DNA of 64,000 nt from Coleofasciculus sp. LEGE 07092 (GTDB taxonomy: Bacteria > Cyanobacteriota > Cyanobacteriia > Cyanobacteriales > Coleofasciculaceae): NCBI RefSeq assembly GCF_015207375.1, contig NZ_JADEWY010000017.1, positions 1 to 64,000 on the forward strand, written 5' to 3'. Shown here piece after piece: positions 52,806-61,978 of this stretch. The notes under the pieces were generated by a model. It had not been told where the DNA came from and made no database searches. It saw only the letters and a program-made list of their open reading frames with translations. Every line of letters begins with the position of its first letter. Positions within the stretch are counted from its first letter, which is position 1. A program made the position numbers and the translations under genes.

Positions 52806-54330
52806 ATGGAATACCCAGGCATACGTCAACCTAAAAAGCGCTGGACTCCCTCCCATTGGGCTAGCTGGAAACCTTTCGGCATTGGCGAACAATACCCTAA
52901 TAATTACTGGGAAGTGTTTCGTGCCGCCTGGGTAAACCGCGAGCAACTACCCTATGCTTGGGAAATTCTAAACAAGGGAGTTTGTGACGGTTGCGCTTTG
53001 GGAACAAGTGGAATGAAAGACTGGACGCTGTGATCAACACCTACCGGGAACCGGGGATGGAACGCTACTGGGTGCCTTCGATTCTGGAGAGTGCTTTATT
53101 CGGTACTAAATTTGCCGAAGACTTTTTCTTGGTCAATATGGGAGGGGATATTGCCTTTTTAAATGGCACTCTTAAACATCTAATTGCCAATAATTGGGTA
53201 GACTTTTCCTTTATAAAAAACTATACCGGAAATTTTGACGAATTAAAAGCCTCCCTTGATCACCAATCCTGGGAGGAATTAGAACAAATTTCCGGCGCAA
53301 CCCGTGACGAGATGCTGGCTTTTGCCAAGATGGTGGGAGACGCGGAAAAAGCTGTATTTGTTTGGAGTATGGGAATTACTCAGCATGAATGCGGCGAAGA
53401 TAATGTGCGAGCAATTATTAACCTGGCACTGACGAAAGGATTTGTTGGCAGGGAAGGGTGCGGGTTAATGCCAATTCGCGGACACTCTGGCGTGCAAGGG
53501 GGTGCCGAGATGGGATGCTACGCGACGGTATTTCCCGGTGGCAAGGCAATTACCCCAGAAAATGCAGCACAGTTGAGTGAACAATGGGGGTTTGAGGTTC
53601 CTACCTGTCAGGGATTAACCGTTTCAGAAATGATTCATGCTGCTCATACCGGACAGTTGGATGTATTGTTTTCTGTAGGTGGGAATTTCTTAGAAGTTCT
53701 GCCAGAACCTGATTATGTGAAAGCAGCACTGAAGCGCGTCCGGAGTGGGAAGTATTTATGGAATTGGCGCGGCAAGTGCGTCTCGATTTAGCCGATAAGT
53801 TGCAGTTTGATGAAACTGCTGCTATTCGTCAAGAAATTGCCCAAATTATCCCTCAGTATGCGGGAATTCAGCACCTAAAAGAAGCGGGAAACCAATTTCA
53901 GTATGGCGGTTCTCACCTCTGCTTTGGCTGGAATTTTCCGACACCGGATGGTAAAGCCCATTTTTCAGTATTGTCTCCACCCAAGCAAGAATTACCAGAG
54001 GGATACTTCTTGGTTACAACTCGGCGCGGTAAGCAGTTTAACAGTATGGTGCAGGAAAAGAAAGACGCGATTACGGGTGCGGTGCGAGAGGCGGTATTGA
54101 TGAGTCGAGAGGATATTTCTAAGTTGGGATTGAAAGAGGGAGATGGGGTAATTCTCAAGAATGATTTTGGTGAGTTGAAGGGACACGTTTACACTGCACC
54201 CATGAAACCGGGGAATTTGCAGGTGCATTGGCCCGAAGGGAATGTATTGTTAGATACAAATAAGCGATCGCCTGAAGTCGATATTCCTAATTACAACGCT
54301 TTGGTGTGTCTGGAAAAGGTTGAAGGATGA
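52806..54330 (+). pseudogene. FdhF/YdeP-type molybdopterin oxidoreductase, two internal deletions
   Basis: Three pieces in three different frames. Piece 1 (52806-53033) ends CDGCALGTSGMKDW, the N-terminal cluster-region motif. Piece 2 (about 53005-53755) opens RLDAVINTYREPGMERYW and includes GMGITQHECGEDN-like and PIRGHSGVQGGAEMG blocks. Piece 3 (about 53739-54330) resumes at PEWEVFMELARQV and ends in the C-terminal molybdopterin-binding domain (TTRRGKQFNSM). Roughly 250-280 residues are missing at the first join and about 60-70 at the second, judged from the family's typical length near 750. The gene cannot make an active enzyme. Confidence 0.9.
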
Positions 54331-54408
54331 TCGACAAACTTACCCCAGAATCAATGCAATACGCTGGGTGAATTGGGGCATTGATCCAGAGGAATTTCAA
54401 GGGCAAAC

Positions 54409-55266
54409 ATGAAAACGCCAATTAGAAGCAAGACGAAAGCTAGGGTTTGGGTGGTGGAGAATGGCAACGTGCGATCGTATTCTGACTACTTGGCAACAGA
54501 AGAACCTTTAGAAATTCGTTTAGTTTCTCCTCAGCAGACAGTCGCTGTCACCATGCGGACACCAGGGCCTGATTTTGAACTGGCAGCAGGTTTCCTCTAC
54601 AGTGAAGGCGTGGTAAAAAGTCGAGATGATATCCAGCGTATCAGCTACTGTGTCGATCCGGATGTGGATGGAGAACAGCGCTACAACATTGTGAATGTGC
54701 AACTCAAGGAAGGGTTAAGTGTAGATTTGCAACCTTTAGAACGCCACTTTTTTACCACAAGTGCCTGTGGAATTTGTGGTAAGGCTAGTCTGGAGGCTTT
54801 GCGATCGCGGAAATGTTCGGTTATCTCAGACAGCCTAGAGGTACCTGCTGAAGTAATTTACAGCCTGCCAGAAAAATTACGCCAAGCTCAACGAGTCTTC
54901 TCAAGCACCGGAGGATTACACGCTGCCGCTTTATTCGACACTCAAGGACAGTTACTATCAGTACGAGAAGATGTAGGGCGTCACAATGCCTTGGATAAAT
55001 TGATAGGTTCGGCTTTACTCAGTGACCAACTGCCGTTAAACAATCATATTGTCATGGTAAGTGGACGTTCCAGCTTTGAAATTTTGCAGAAATGTCTGAC
55101 AGCAGGAGTGCCAATTGTCTGTGCAGTTTCTGCACCTAGCAGTTTGGCAGTGGAACTGGCGCAAGAGTTTGGCATTACCTTAGTGGGATTTTTACGGGGT
55201 GGACGGTTTAATGTGTATGTCGGAATGGAACGCCTACGCATTGGTATTGAAAGCGGTGAGTACTGA
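54409..55266 (+). CDS. fdhD: formate dehydrogenase accessory sulfurtransferase FdhD
   Basis: 285 residues, complete. The catalytic motif TTSACGICGKASLEAL (about 121-136) has both cysteines. GGLHAAALF and VREDVGRHNALDKLIG are the other family blocks, and LCxxG-like SGRSSFEILQK follows. FdhD passes sulfur from IscS to the bis-MGD cofactor of formate dehydrogenases. It lies 79 bases downstream of the broken FdhF-type gene, its expected client. It is now either an orphan or serves another molybdoenzyme elsewhere in the genome. Confidence 0.94.
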   Translation: MKTPIRSKTKARVWVVENGNVRSYSDYLATEEPLEIRLVSPQQTVAVTMRTPGPDFELAAGFLYSEGVVKSRDDIQRISYCVDPDVDGEQRYNIVNVQLKEGLSVDLQPLERHFFTTSACGICGKASLEALRSRKCSVISDSLEVPAEVIYSLPEKLRQAQRVFSSTGGLHAAALFDTQGQLLSVREDVGRHNALDKLIGSALLSDQLPLNNHIVMVSGRSSFEILQKCLTAGVPIVCAVSAPSSLAVELAQEFGITLVGFLRGGRFNVYVGMERLRIGIESGEY

Positions 55267-55644
55267 CACCCAGTTGCATTGGGGGATGGGTGAAATTTCC
55301 AAAAAAGGTAAAATTATTAAAACAAAGTGTGTGGGAGAATCGCGATGTGGACAGTAAGAATTAATTGCGATCGCTTAATTACAGACTCTGGTTTTTATTC
55401 TTACCCCCCGATTTTTAGCCCTATCATCACAAATCGCAGCACAAAAATACCTGCGAGAATCCACACCGCAATAGAAATTTCATGTGCTTTACCCTGAAAC
55501 GATTTAATTAAGGGATAATTGACATCCTTCCCAGCGTTAACGCACGGGGATTCCATAAATTCCCTTTTGGGCTTCCTCTTTCCGCGACTCGGTTTACACT
55601 GAGGAGTCTCCGTTCGACTGACGCTCACGGCGAAAGCCCCACCA
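55267..55644. other. intergenic region with IS200/IS605-like relic
   Basis: 378 bases. The stretch 55515-55640 (including CCCAGCGTTAACGCACGGGG) resembles the right-end hairpin region of IS200/IS605 elements, but no transposase remains. On the minus strand, 55401-55510 reads IAVWILAGIFVLRFVMIGLK, a hydrophobic helix that may be the tail of a small membrane protein without a clear start. Confidence 0.35.
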
Positions 55645-55662
55645 ATGCAGAGGTTGATGTCT

Positions 55663-57165
55663 ATGTTGCGTCCTATGATTGGCTTCAAGAAGCTGTCTTA
55701 CTCCTCAATTCCTTGGTTTAGCATTGGCTTAACTGCTATTTTTTTAGGCTCAGTCGTCCTGCGATTTTGGGGACTGGGGCGATTTAATGCTCTCGTATTT
55801 GATGAAGTCTATTACGCTAAATTTGCCAACAATTACTTAACCGATACCCATTTTTTTAATGCCCATCCCCCCTTAAGCCAGTACTTCATCGCCATCGGGA
55901 TGTGGATTGGCTCTCACCTGCCTTTCGGTCAAGATAACATCAATGGTTTAACCGGTTCCCTGCATTCCACCTGGAGTTACCGTTGGCTGAACGCCCTAAC
56001 CGGTTCCTTCATTCCCTTGGTAGTTGCCGCTATTGCCTATCAGCTCAATCGGCGTCGTAGCTATGCCTTAATTGCTGCTATTTTCGCAGCCGCAGATGGA
56101 CTGTTTCTAGTGGAATCTCGCTATGCCCTCAATAATGTTTACCTAGTTATTCTGGGACTGTTGGGACAGTTGTACTTGCTCGTGGCACTGAGTCAACCGA
56201 AGGGAGAGCGCTGGCGGAGTCTGGCACTATCGGGTATTTTTTTCGGGAGTAGTGCCTGCATCAAGTGGAATGGTTTGTGGTTCCTTTTGGGTGTTTATCT
56301 GATTTGGGGAGTGGCTTGGGCGCTGCGTTGGCGGCGGTTAAAAGTTAAAAATCAGGAGTCAAGAGGTTGGCTTGTACCCTGGAGTGCGGCGAAGGCACAA
56401 CACTCAAAACTGTTCCAAACGCCTCTGGTAAATTTGACGGAAGTGAAGGTTTTTCCCTTTCTTTTAAATTTTGCCCTTATTCCAGTGCTGACCTATAGCT
56501 TCCTCTGGATTCCTCACCTGATTATGAATCCAAACCCCGGATTCTGGGAAGCGCAGTACAAGATTTTGACCTTTCACGAAAAAATTGGTGACGGTCCTAA
56601 TGTTCATCCGTATTGTTCGCGGTGGTACACTTGGATTCTCATGCTTCGACCTGTGGCTTACTTCTACCAAACAGCTCAGAGTATCAACGAACAAGTCCCA
56701 GCCTACCCGCCGTTACCTTCTGGGACTGGAAAAATTATTTACGATGTCCATGCCATGGGAAATCCTATCCTGTGGTGGCTGTCAACGGCAGCAATTTTAC
56801 TGTTGCTGTTGCTATTGGTTCAGCGTCTTTGGTTGGGTTGGCGTGGGAAATTTCTGCCAACGACGGTGAACTATATGACTCTTTATCTGACATTCAATTG
56901 GTTGGCGAACTTGCTGCCTTGGGTAAAGGTTGGTCGCTGTACCTTTTTATATCACTATATGGGGGCATCGGTGTTTTCGGGGTTGAGTCTTGCTTGGATT
57001 GTAGACCGATGGTTGCATAGCGATCGCTCTCAGCGGCAAAATGCAGCTATAGCCGTTATTGGGTTAATTTTACTAGCATTTGTGTTTTGGTTGCCTATTT
57101 ACTTAGGGTTGCCTTTGTCCTTTGAAAGTTACCACTTGCGGATGTGGTTCCGTTCTTGGATTTAG
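55663..57165 (+). CDS. PMT-type phospholipid carrier-dependent glycosyltransferase
   Basis: About 500 residues; the start is uncertain (ATG at 55645, 55663 or 55672). Multi-spanning protein of the protein O-mannosyltransferase family. The first loop has FDEVYYAKFANNYL and NAHPPLSQYFIAIGMWIG, the DE and HPP motifs that bind sugar phosphate and acceptor. The C-terminal four-helix PMT module has FLYHYMGASVFSGLSLAWI. It transfers a sugar from a polyprenyl-phosphate donor to a protein or glycan outside the membrane. Its stop overlaps that of convergent trmB by 4 bases. Confidence 0.9.
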   Translation: MLRPMIGFKKLSYSSIPWFSIGLTAIFLGSVVLRFWGLGRFNALVFDEVYYAKFANNYLTDTHFFNAHPPLSQYFIAIGMWIGSHLPFGQDNINGLTGSLHSTWSYRWLNALTGSFIPLVVAAIAYQLNRRRSYALIAAIFAAADGLFLVESRYALNNVYLVILGLLGQLYLLVALSQPKGERWRSLALSGIFFGSSACIKWNGLWFLLGVYLIWGVAWALRWRRLKVKNQESRGWLVPWSAAKAQHSKLFQTPLVNLTEVKVFPFLLNFALIPVLTYSFLWIPHLIMNPNPGFWEAQYKILTFHEKIGDGPNVHPYCSRWYTWILMLRPVAYFYQTAQSINEQVPAYPPLPSGTGKIIYDVHAMGNPILWWLSTAAILLLLLLLVQRLWLGWRGKFLPTTVNYMTLYLTFNWLANLLPWVKVGRCTFLYHYMGASVFSGLSLAWIVDRWLHSDRSQRQNAAIAVIGLILLAFVFWLPIYLGLPLSFESYHLRMWFRSWI

Positions 57166-57806
57166 GGGAGTGGGGAGTTTTTCCCAAACAAAGCCCGATA
57201 AACCGGTTCGCCACGAGCAAGAGTGCCTGTTTCTCGTTCGGTGGGAACGGGTAAGGGATTGGTATCCAGCCAATCGTTACCTTGCCGTTGGAAGGCTGAA
57301 TGTTCATCAAAGCGCTCGCACATTTCCTGGGCTACGTCTTTCACATCAGACTGAAGAAAAATTGTTCCTGCGGCTAGCAAATAGGTAGCTAAATCATCAA
57401 CTAATTTTGGCTGCACTAAGCGGCGTTTCGCGTGTCGCTTTTTGAACCAAGGATCGGGAAATTGAATAGTCACGCGCTGCAAGGTTTCCTGGGGGAGAGA
57501 CTCTAAAAGAGGACGTAAGGAGTTGTTGACGTTGCAAAATAGGTAGTGAAGATTCGTCAACCCTAACTCTGCAACGAAAGCATTTGCCTGTTTGACTAAA
57601 GGTTCCCGAATTTCCAAACCCAGAAAATTCCAGTCCGGTTGTAGAGTTGCCATCCGCAATAAAAACTCCCCCCTAGCACAACCAATATCCAAATGCAGGG
57701 GTTGAGTGGGTTGGGTATAAATTTTCTCCCAGTTCGGAGGCTCGACTGGGTTAAGATATTTCTTACTGAGGGGATTGACGTGTTGGCGGACTCGGACTTT
57801 TGGCAA
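57162..57806 (-). CDS. trmB: tRNA (guanine-N7-)-methyltransferase
   Basis: 214 residues from TTG 57806 (MPKVRVRQHVNPLSKKY), with AGGAAG upstream. The frame stays open to 57920, but those residues are not family-like. The SAM site LHLDIGCARGEFLLRMA (about 40-56) is followed by LEIREPLVKQANAFV. The substrate motif is TIQFPDPWFKKRHAKRRLVQ near 130. It methylates G46 in tRNA variable loops. Convergent with the PMT gene, divergent from the EamA gene. Confidence 0.93.
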   Translation of the reverse strand: MPKVRVRQHVNPLSKKYLNPVEPPNWEKIYTQPTQPLHLDIGCARGEFLLRMATLQPDWNFLGLEIREPLVKQANAFVAELGLTNLHYLFCNVNNSLRPLLESLPQETLQRVTIQFPDPWFKKRHAKRRLVQPKLVDDLATYLLAAGTIFLQSDVKDVAQEMCERFDEHSAFQRQGNDWLDTNPLPVPTERETGTLARGEPVYRALFGKNSPLP

Positions 57807-57931
57807 CGTTCTGACTTCCTTCTTCAAACAACAAGCGGTTATGCGATCGCACTGCCTCTTCTTCCATCTTGCACGAAACTTGGTAGAGACGCGATGTATA
57901 GCTAGGGACAAGGGAGACAAGGAGAAAATGA

Positions 57932-58861
57932 ATGAGAATTTTCAAGCAGCCCCTGCCATGGCAAGTTGGATTGGTTTTAGTCGTCGGTGTCTTGTCCATT
58001 TCGAGTACGGCAATTCTGATTCGTTTAGCGATCGCTTCTGCTAACGTCAGTGGTGTAGGATTTAGCCTCTTCTTGTCTGCGTCTCGCCTGACGGTTGCAT
58101 CCCTGTTACTACTACCCGCTTGGCGGCATCTACAGGCAACTCAACTCAGTCCGGGAGCGCTGGGTTACGCTGTCGGGGCTGGAGTTTGTCTCGCTCTGCA
58201 CATTGCCGCTTGGATTACGTCTTTATCCTTTACTTCAATTGCCGCCTCTACAACGTTGATCACTACTAACCCGATTTGGGTTGCAATTATTACCTGGTTG
58301 TGGTATAGAGAGAAACCAACCCGACTGACGGTGCTAGGAATTGGTATAGCTTTTGCGGGTGGTATTTTAATTGCGACGGGGGATGCAGGAACAGGCAGTG
58401 CTGGCAGCAATCCATCCTTGGGGAATTTGTTGGCACTTGTCGGTGCTTGGATGGTGAGTTTGTACCTGCTGTTAGGACGAGAAGCACAGCGACGGGGTTT
58501 GGGTATTGGCAGTTATGTTGCCGTTGCCTACACGACAGGAGCCTTGGTTCTGTTGCCCCTACCTTTACTGGTAGGTACGAGCTATCTCGATTATCCCATT
58601 CCTGTTTACCTCTATATTTTACTAATCGCGATCGCATCACAATTAATAGGACATACCAGCCTTAATTGGGCGGTGCGCTGGATTTCTCCCACTCTCGTTA
58701 CCCTCGCTATTTTGCTAGAACCCATTAGCTCTAGTTTTCTAGGCTATTTGATTTTTCAGGAAGTACCGGGACTATGGATACTGGTGGGGGCAGTTATTGT
58801 GTTGGTTGGGGTAGCACTAGCAGTTTGTGGAGCTACTATAGCAACCCTAAATAGGATGTAA
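57932..58861 (+). CDS. EamA/DMT-family transporter
   Basis: 309 residues, ten hydrophobic helices in two EamA repeats. The first half has SISSTAILIRLAIASANVSG and LTTNPIW-like TLITTNPIWVAIITWLWYRE; the second half ends WISPTLVTLAILLEPISSSF and LGYLIFQEVPGLWILVGAV. These paired PIW/EPI segments are the family mark. It probably exports a metabolite or amino acid; the substrate is unknown. ATG start, 11-126 bases from the trmB start depending on which trmB start is used. Confidence 0.9.
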   Translation: MRIFKQPLPWQVGLVLVVGVLSISSTAILIRLAIASANVSGVGFSLFLSASRLTVASLLLLPAWRHLQATQLSPGALGYAVGAGVCLALHIAAWITSLSFTSIAASTTLITTNPIWVAIITWLWYREKPTRLTVLGIGIAFAGGILIATGDAGTGSAGSNPSLGNLLALVGAWMVSLYLLLGREAQRRGLGIGSYVAVAYTTGALVLLPLPLLVGTSYLDYPIPVYLYILLIAIASQLIGHTSLNWAVRWISPTLVTLAILLEPISSSFLGYLIFQEVPGLWILVGAVIVLVGVALAVCGATIATLNRM

Positions 58862-58961
58862 CAAGTGATAGGCTTGAAACCCAGGTATAGCAAGGATCTC
58901 GTTTCGGAAAATTGCCACAACCTATTTAGGACTGCTATACTTACCTCTCCCCTCTCGAACT

Positions 58962-59831
58962 ATGCCAGATACCAGCACCTTCACACCCCAGCCAACCGCT
59001 GACGGTTCCTATACCTTCTTTTCCCAAGAGTTTGGCGAATACTTCCACAGTACTCAAGGCGCAAAAACCGAAGCACTGCTAAAATTTGTAGAACCCTGCC
59101 AGTTAGCACGGAAAGCCCAACAGCCATTAGTACGACTGCTAGATGTCTGCTACGGTTTAAGCTACAATACGGCGGCTGCCCTAGAAACTATTTGGGCAGT
59201 TAATCCCAACTGTCGGGTTGAACTGATGGCACTAGAATTAAACCCAGAAGTGCCAAGAACTGCGATCGCTCATAATTTACATAAGATTTGGACTCAGCCG
59301 ATTCCCGAACTCTTGGAAATGTTGGCAACCTCATTGGAAGTCCAAACGGACGGCTTCCACGCTCAACTCCATTTAGGAGATGCTCGAGTCACAATGGGGC
59401 AATTGCACCAGTCCGACTTTTTAGCAGATGCCATTTTTCTCGACCCCTTTTCACCGCGCCGCTGCCCTCAGTTGTGGACGGTGGAATTTTTTCAGCAGTT
59501 AGCCAACTGCTGCGCCGCAACTGCTATAGTGGCTACCTACTCCTGTGCTGCGGCTGTACGCAGTGCAATGATCGCTGCTGGTTTTAAAATTAGTTTTACC
59601 CCGCCAGTTGGGGGTCGGCAACCGGGAACTATTGCTACCTTGAATGAAGACGATTTGCACTCTCTTTCAGAGCGATCGCTCGAACATTTGCAAACCCGCG
59701 CTGCCGTTCCTTACCGCGACCCACAACTACGCGATTCAATCCCTATTATCTTGCAGAGGCGGCAAGCCGAGCAACAAGCCTCACCCCTTGAACCAACATC
59801 CCATTGGCAAAGGCGCTGGTCAAGGTCTTGA
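58962..59831 (+). CDS. mnmD: tRNA mnm5s2U34 methyltransferase (MnmD/MnmC1-like)
   Basis: 289 residues, stand-alone methyltransferase without the FAD domain of MnmC. The N-terminal motif TADGSYTFFSQEFGEYFHST (about 11-30) is the MnmC hallmark. RLLDVCYGLSYNTAAAL (about 59-75) is the SAM site, and AIFLDPFSPRRCPQLWTVEF (about 160-179) is the family's conserved catalytic block. It completes the methyl transfer to 5-aminomethyl-2-thiouridine at the tRNA wobble base. Single gene. Confidence 0.9.
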   Translation: MPDTSTFTPQPTADGSYTFFSQEFGEYFHSTQGAKTEALLKFVEPCQLARKAQQPLVRLLDVCYGLSYNTAAALETIWAVNPNCRVELMALELNPEVPRTAIAHNLHKIWTQPIPELLEMLATSLEVQTDGFHAQLHLGDARVTMGQLHQSDFLADAIFLDPFSPRRCPQLWTVEFFQQLANCCAATAIVATYSCAAAVRSAMIAAGFKISFTPPVGGRQPGTIATLNEDDLHSLSERSLEHLQTRAAVPYRDPQLRDSIPIILQRRQAEQQASPLEPTSHWQRRWSRS

Positions 59832-60049
59832 GATCAAGGAGTATACACTTGTCAAAGTTTCCCATCACGACAAATTACCCCCTTGCCTATTGAAATCTTT
59901 CATCCCACCCCTAACACCCTTTGTGTATTGCGGGGCACTTCCCAGCGGAATGTCAACTTGAGAGGGAATTGTTGGGATATTGAGTTCGGTAAAAATAGCA
60001 ACAAATACGGGTTGTAAACCGATGGTTTTGTGTTAAGATTGCCTTTATG
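59832..60049. other. intergenic, nothing definite
   Basis: 218 bases between mnmD and the TnpB relic. TGTTAAGAT near 60031 could be an extended -10 but has no good -35. No gene seen. Confidence 0.4.
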
Positions 60050-60645
60050 AGCTTAATCGGGAACTCTATTGTTTAGATTATTGCTCGTTGGTATCGGAAT
60101 AGATCATTCTGGCTGACAAACCATTTCCCCCGTACACCATCCAGCAAAACGCATTTACTAACGTGAAGAAAGAGTTTCTAAGGCTTGGCGAAGTTTCTTC
60201 CCGAGTTCTGTAAACTAATATTCGCATACTGGATAATGCCTGGAAGTATTTCCAGCCAAAAGAATTTGGGTTTCCGTACTTCAAAAAGTTCGGACGGTTC
60301 AAGTGTATTTTGTTTTCCCAGTTCAAGACCAACCTAATTCAGGGGTGGTAAATAAGCTTGCCAAAACTGGAAAAGATACCTCTCAATTTACACCAACCTA
60401 TGCCAGATGGGTTTGCCATCAAGGGGTAAGGGTGCTGTAGAAAAGGGTATCGAGATGGTGTTTGTTGTTAGCGAAGCGGTGTAAAGCCTGGACTTGATCC
60501 TAAATGGTGATGGGAAGAGGAATGCTATGAAAGCATACCCTTGAGGCTGCTTTTAGTCAGTTTCTCAATTTGTTGGAGTGGGTGGGTAAAAAGCATCTAG
60601 TTTACTTTGTCCGTGTCAACCCTGATGACACGTCTCTACAATCGA
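60050..60645 (+). pseudogene. TnpB (IS200/IS605 OrfB) relic
   Basis: No open frame survives, but fragments in several frames read in the right order for TnpB: PPYTIQQNAFTNVKKEFLRL, then RILDNAWKYFQPKEFGFPYF and KKFGRFK, then LPKLEKIPLNLHQPMPDG, and near the end FLNLLEWVGKKHLVYFVRVN followed by PDDTSLQ. The last is the block that precedes the zinc finger, which is missing. Multiple stops and frameshifts show long decay. No hairpin ends were found. Confidence 0.75.
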
Positions 60646-60882
60646 GATGAGAGGTAGATTTTCCTCCTATGAGGAAAATTGATAGGAATGCCCAAAAGTG
60701 ATTTTGGTAAGCCTACGGCATAATCTTTAGATTTACCGTAGGATTATTTCAGATGAAACTTTTACATTGAGCATACTACGACATAGAATATAGGTTTTTA
60801 AACAGCTCCGCCTGAAGACGTTGCAGGGATTCTGACGGCAGAATTAATTCTCTGAGCCTAAGGCAAGCCTATGACGAAATAG
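60646..60882. other. upstream region of HD-GYP gene
   Basis: 237 bases with no gene. It holds the promoter of the response regulator but no consensus was found. An inverted pair CCTACGGCATAATC / TTTACCGTAGGATTA near 60712-60750 could form a hairpin. Confidence 0.4.
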
Positions 60883-61923
60883 ATGATGTTGGATTTAAAA
60901 GAGACTTCTTCATTCCCCAAATCTCAAACAAATTCATCCGATGCCGTTGGCTTGGATGGCGATCAACCCAAAATCCTTGTTGTTGACGATCATTCCTCTA
61001 GTCGGATGACAGCAGCAGCACTGCTCTCGGTAGAGGGATACGAGGTATTAGAAGCAGAAAGTGGCACGGTAGCACTCGATCTTGTTGTTAAAGCCAATCC
61101 CGATTTGATTCTTTTGGACGTGATGATGCCGGGAATGGATGGGTTTGAAGTTTGTCGGCGTCTCAAGGCAGACGAACAAACTCGCCTAATTCCGGTAGTA
61201 TTTATCACGGCACTCAGCGACAGGCGATCGCGAATTGCAGGGATTGAAGTCGGGGGAGATGATTTTTTAAGCAAACCCTTCGACCGTCTGGAGCTTTCAG
61301 CACGGGTAAAGTCCCTAGTTCGTCAAAAGCGGCTTAATGAAGATTTAGACCACGCTGAACAGGTGCTTTTTTCAATTGCTAGGGCAGTTGAAAGCCGCGA
61401 TCCAGTGACGGGCGACCATTGCGAACGACTGGTTGCTTTGGGAAAGGCTTTTGGCGAATACATTAATCTATCCCGTTCCCAAATTCGGGATTTACTTTGG
61501 GGTAGCTATCTTCATGATATCGGTAAAGTAGGAATTCCCGACGCAGTATTACTGAAAAAAGGGAAACTCACACCCGAAGAATGGCAGATCATGAACCAAC
61601 ACGTCATAATTGGCGAAAAAATCTGTAAACCCCTGCGCACGATGCGAGGAGTCATCCCGATTATCCGACATCACCATGAACGTTGGGATGGTAGTGGTTA
61701 TCCCGATAGTTTGGTTACTGACAATATTCCCTATCTGGCTCAAGTTTTTCAACTTATTGATATTTACGACGCTCTGACCAATGAACGCCCTTACAAACAA
61801 GCATTTACTCCAGAGGAAGCATTAGCAATCATTACTGAAGAAACCCACAAAGGTTGGCGCAATCCCGAACTGGTGCGAAAGTTTACGGAATTTATTCAAA
61901 ACAAATTGGTACACTTTCAATAG
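60883..61923 (+). CDS. response regulator with HD-GYP c-di-GMP phosphodiesterase domain
   Basis: 346 residues. The receiver domain (about 30-145) has ILVVDDHSSSRMT with the acidic pocket, LILLDVMMPGMDGFEVCRR with phospho-acceptor Asp near 79, and the Lys in DDFLSKPFDRLELSARV. The HD-GYP domain (about 165-345) has SYLHDIGKVGIPDAVLLKKG and IIRHHHERWDGSGYPDSL; HD and GYP residues are complete, so it should hydrolyse cyclic-di-GMP. No histidine kinase is adjacent. Probably followed by the phytochelatin-synthase-like gene after 55 bases. Confidence 0.94.
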   Translation: MMLDLKETSSFPKSQTNSSDAVGLDGDQPKILVVDDHSSSRMTAAALLSVEGYEVLEAESGTVALDLVVKANPDLILLDVMMPGMDGFEVCRRLKADEQTRLIPVVFITALSDRRSRIAGIEVGGDDFLSKPFDRLELSARVKSLVRQKRLNEDLDHAEQVLFSIARAVESRDPVTGDHCERLVALGKAFGEYINLSRSQIRDLLWGSYLHDIGKVGIPDAVLLKKGKLTPEEWQIMNQHVIIGEKICKPLRTMRGVIPIIRHHHERWDGSGYPDSLVTDNIPYLAQVFQLIDIYDALTNERPYKQAFTPEEALAIITEETHKGWRNPELVRKFTEFIQNKLVHFQ

Positions 61924-61978
61924 TCATTAAGTGGGTCAGCTCAATTCAAGTTAACGGGTGAGGGTAGGGTGTTTCGTC

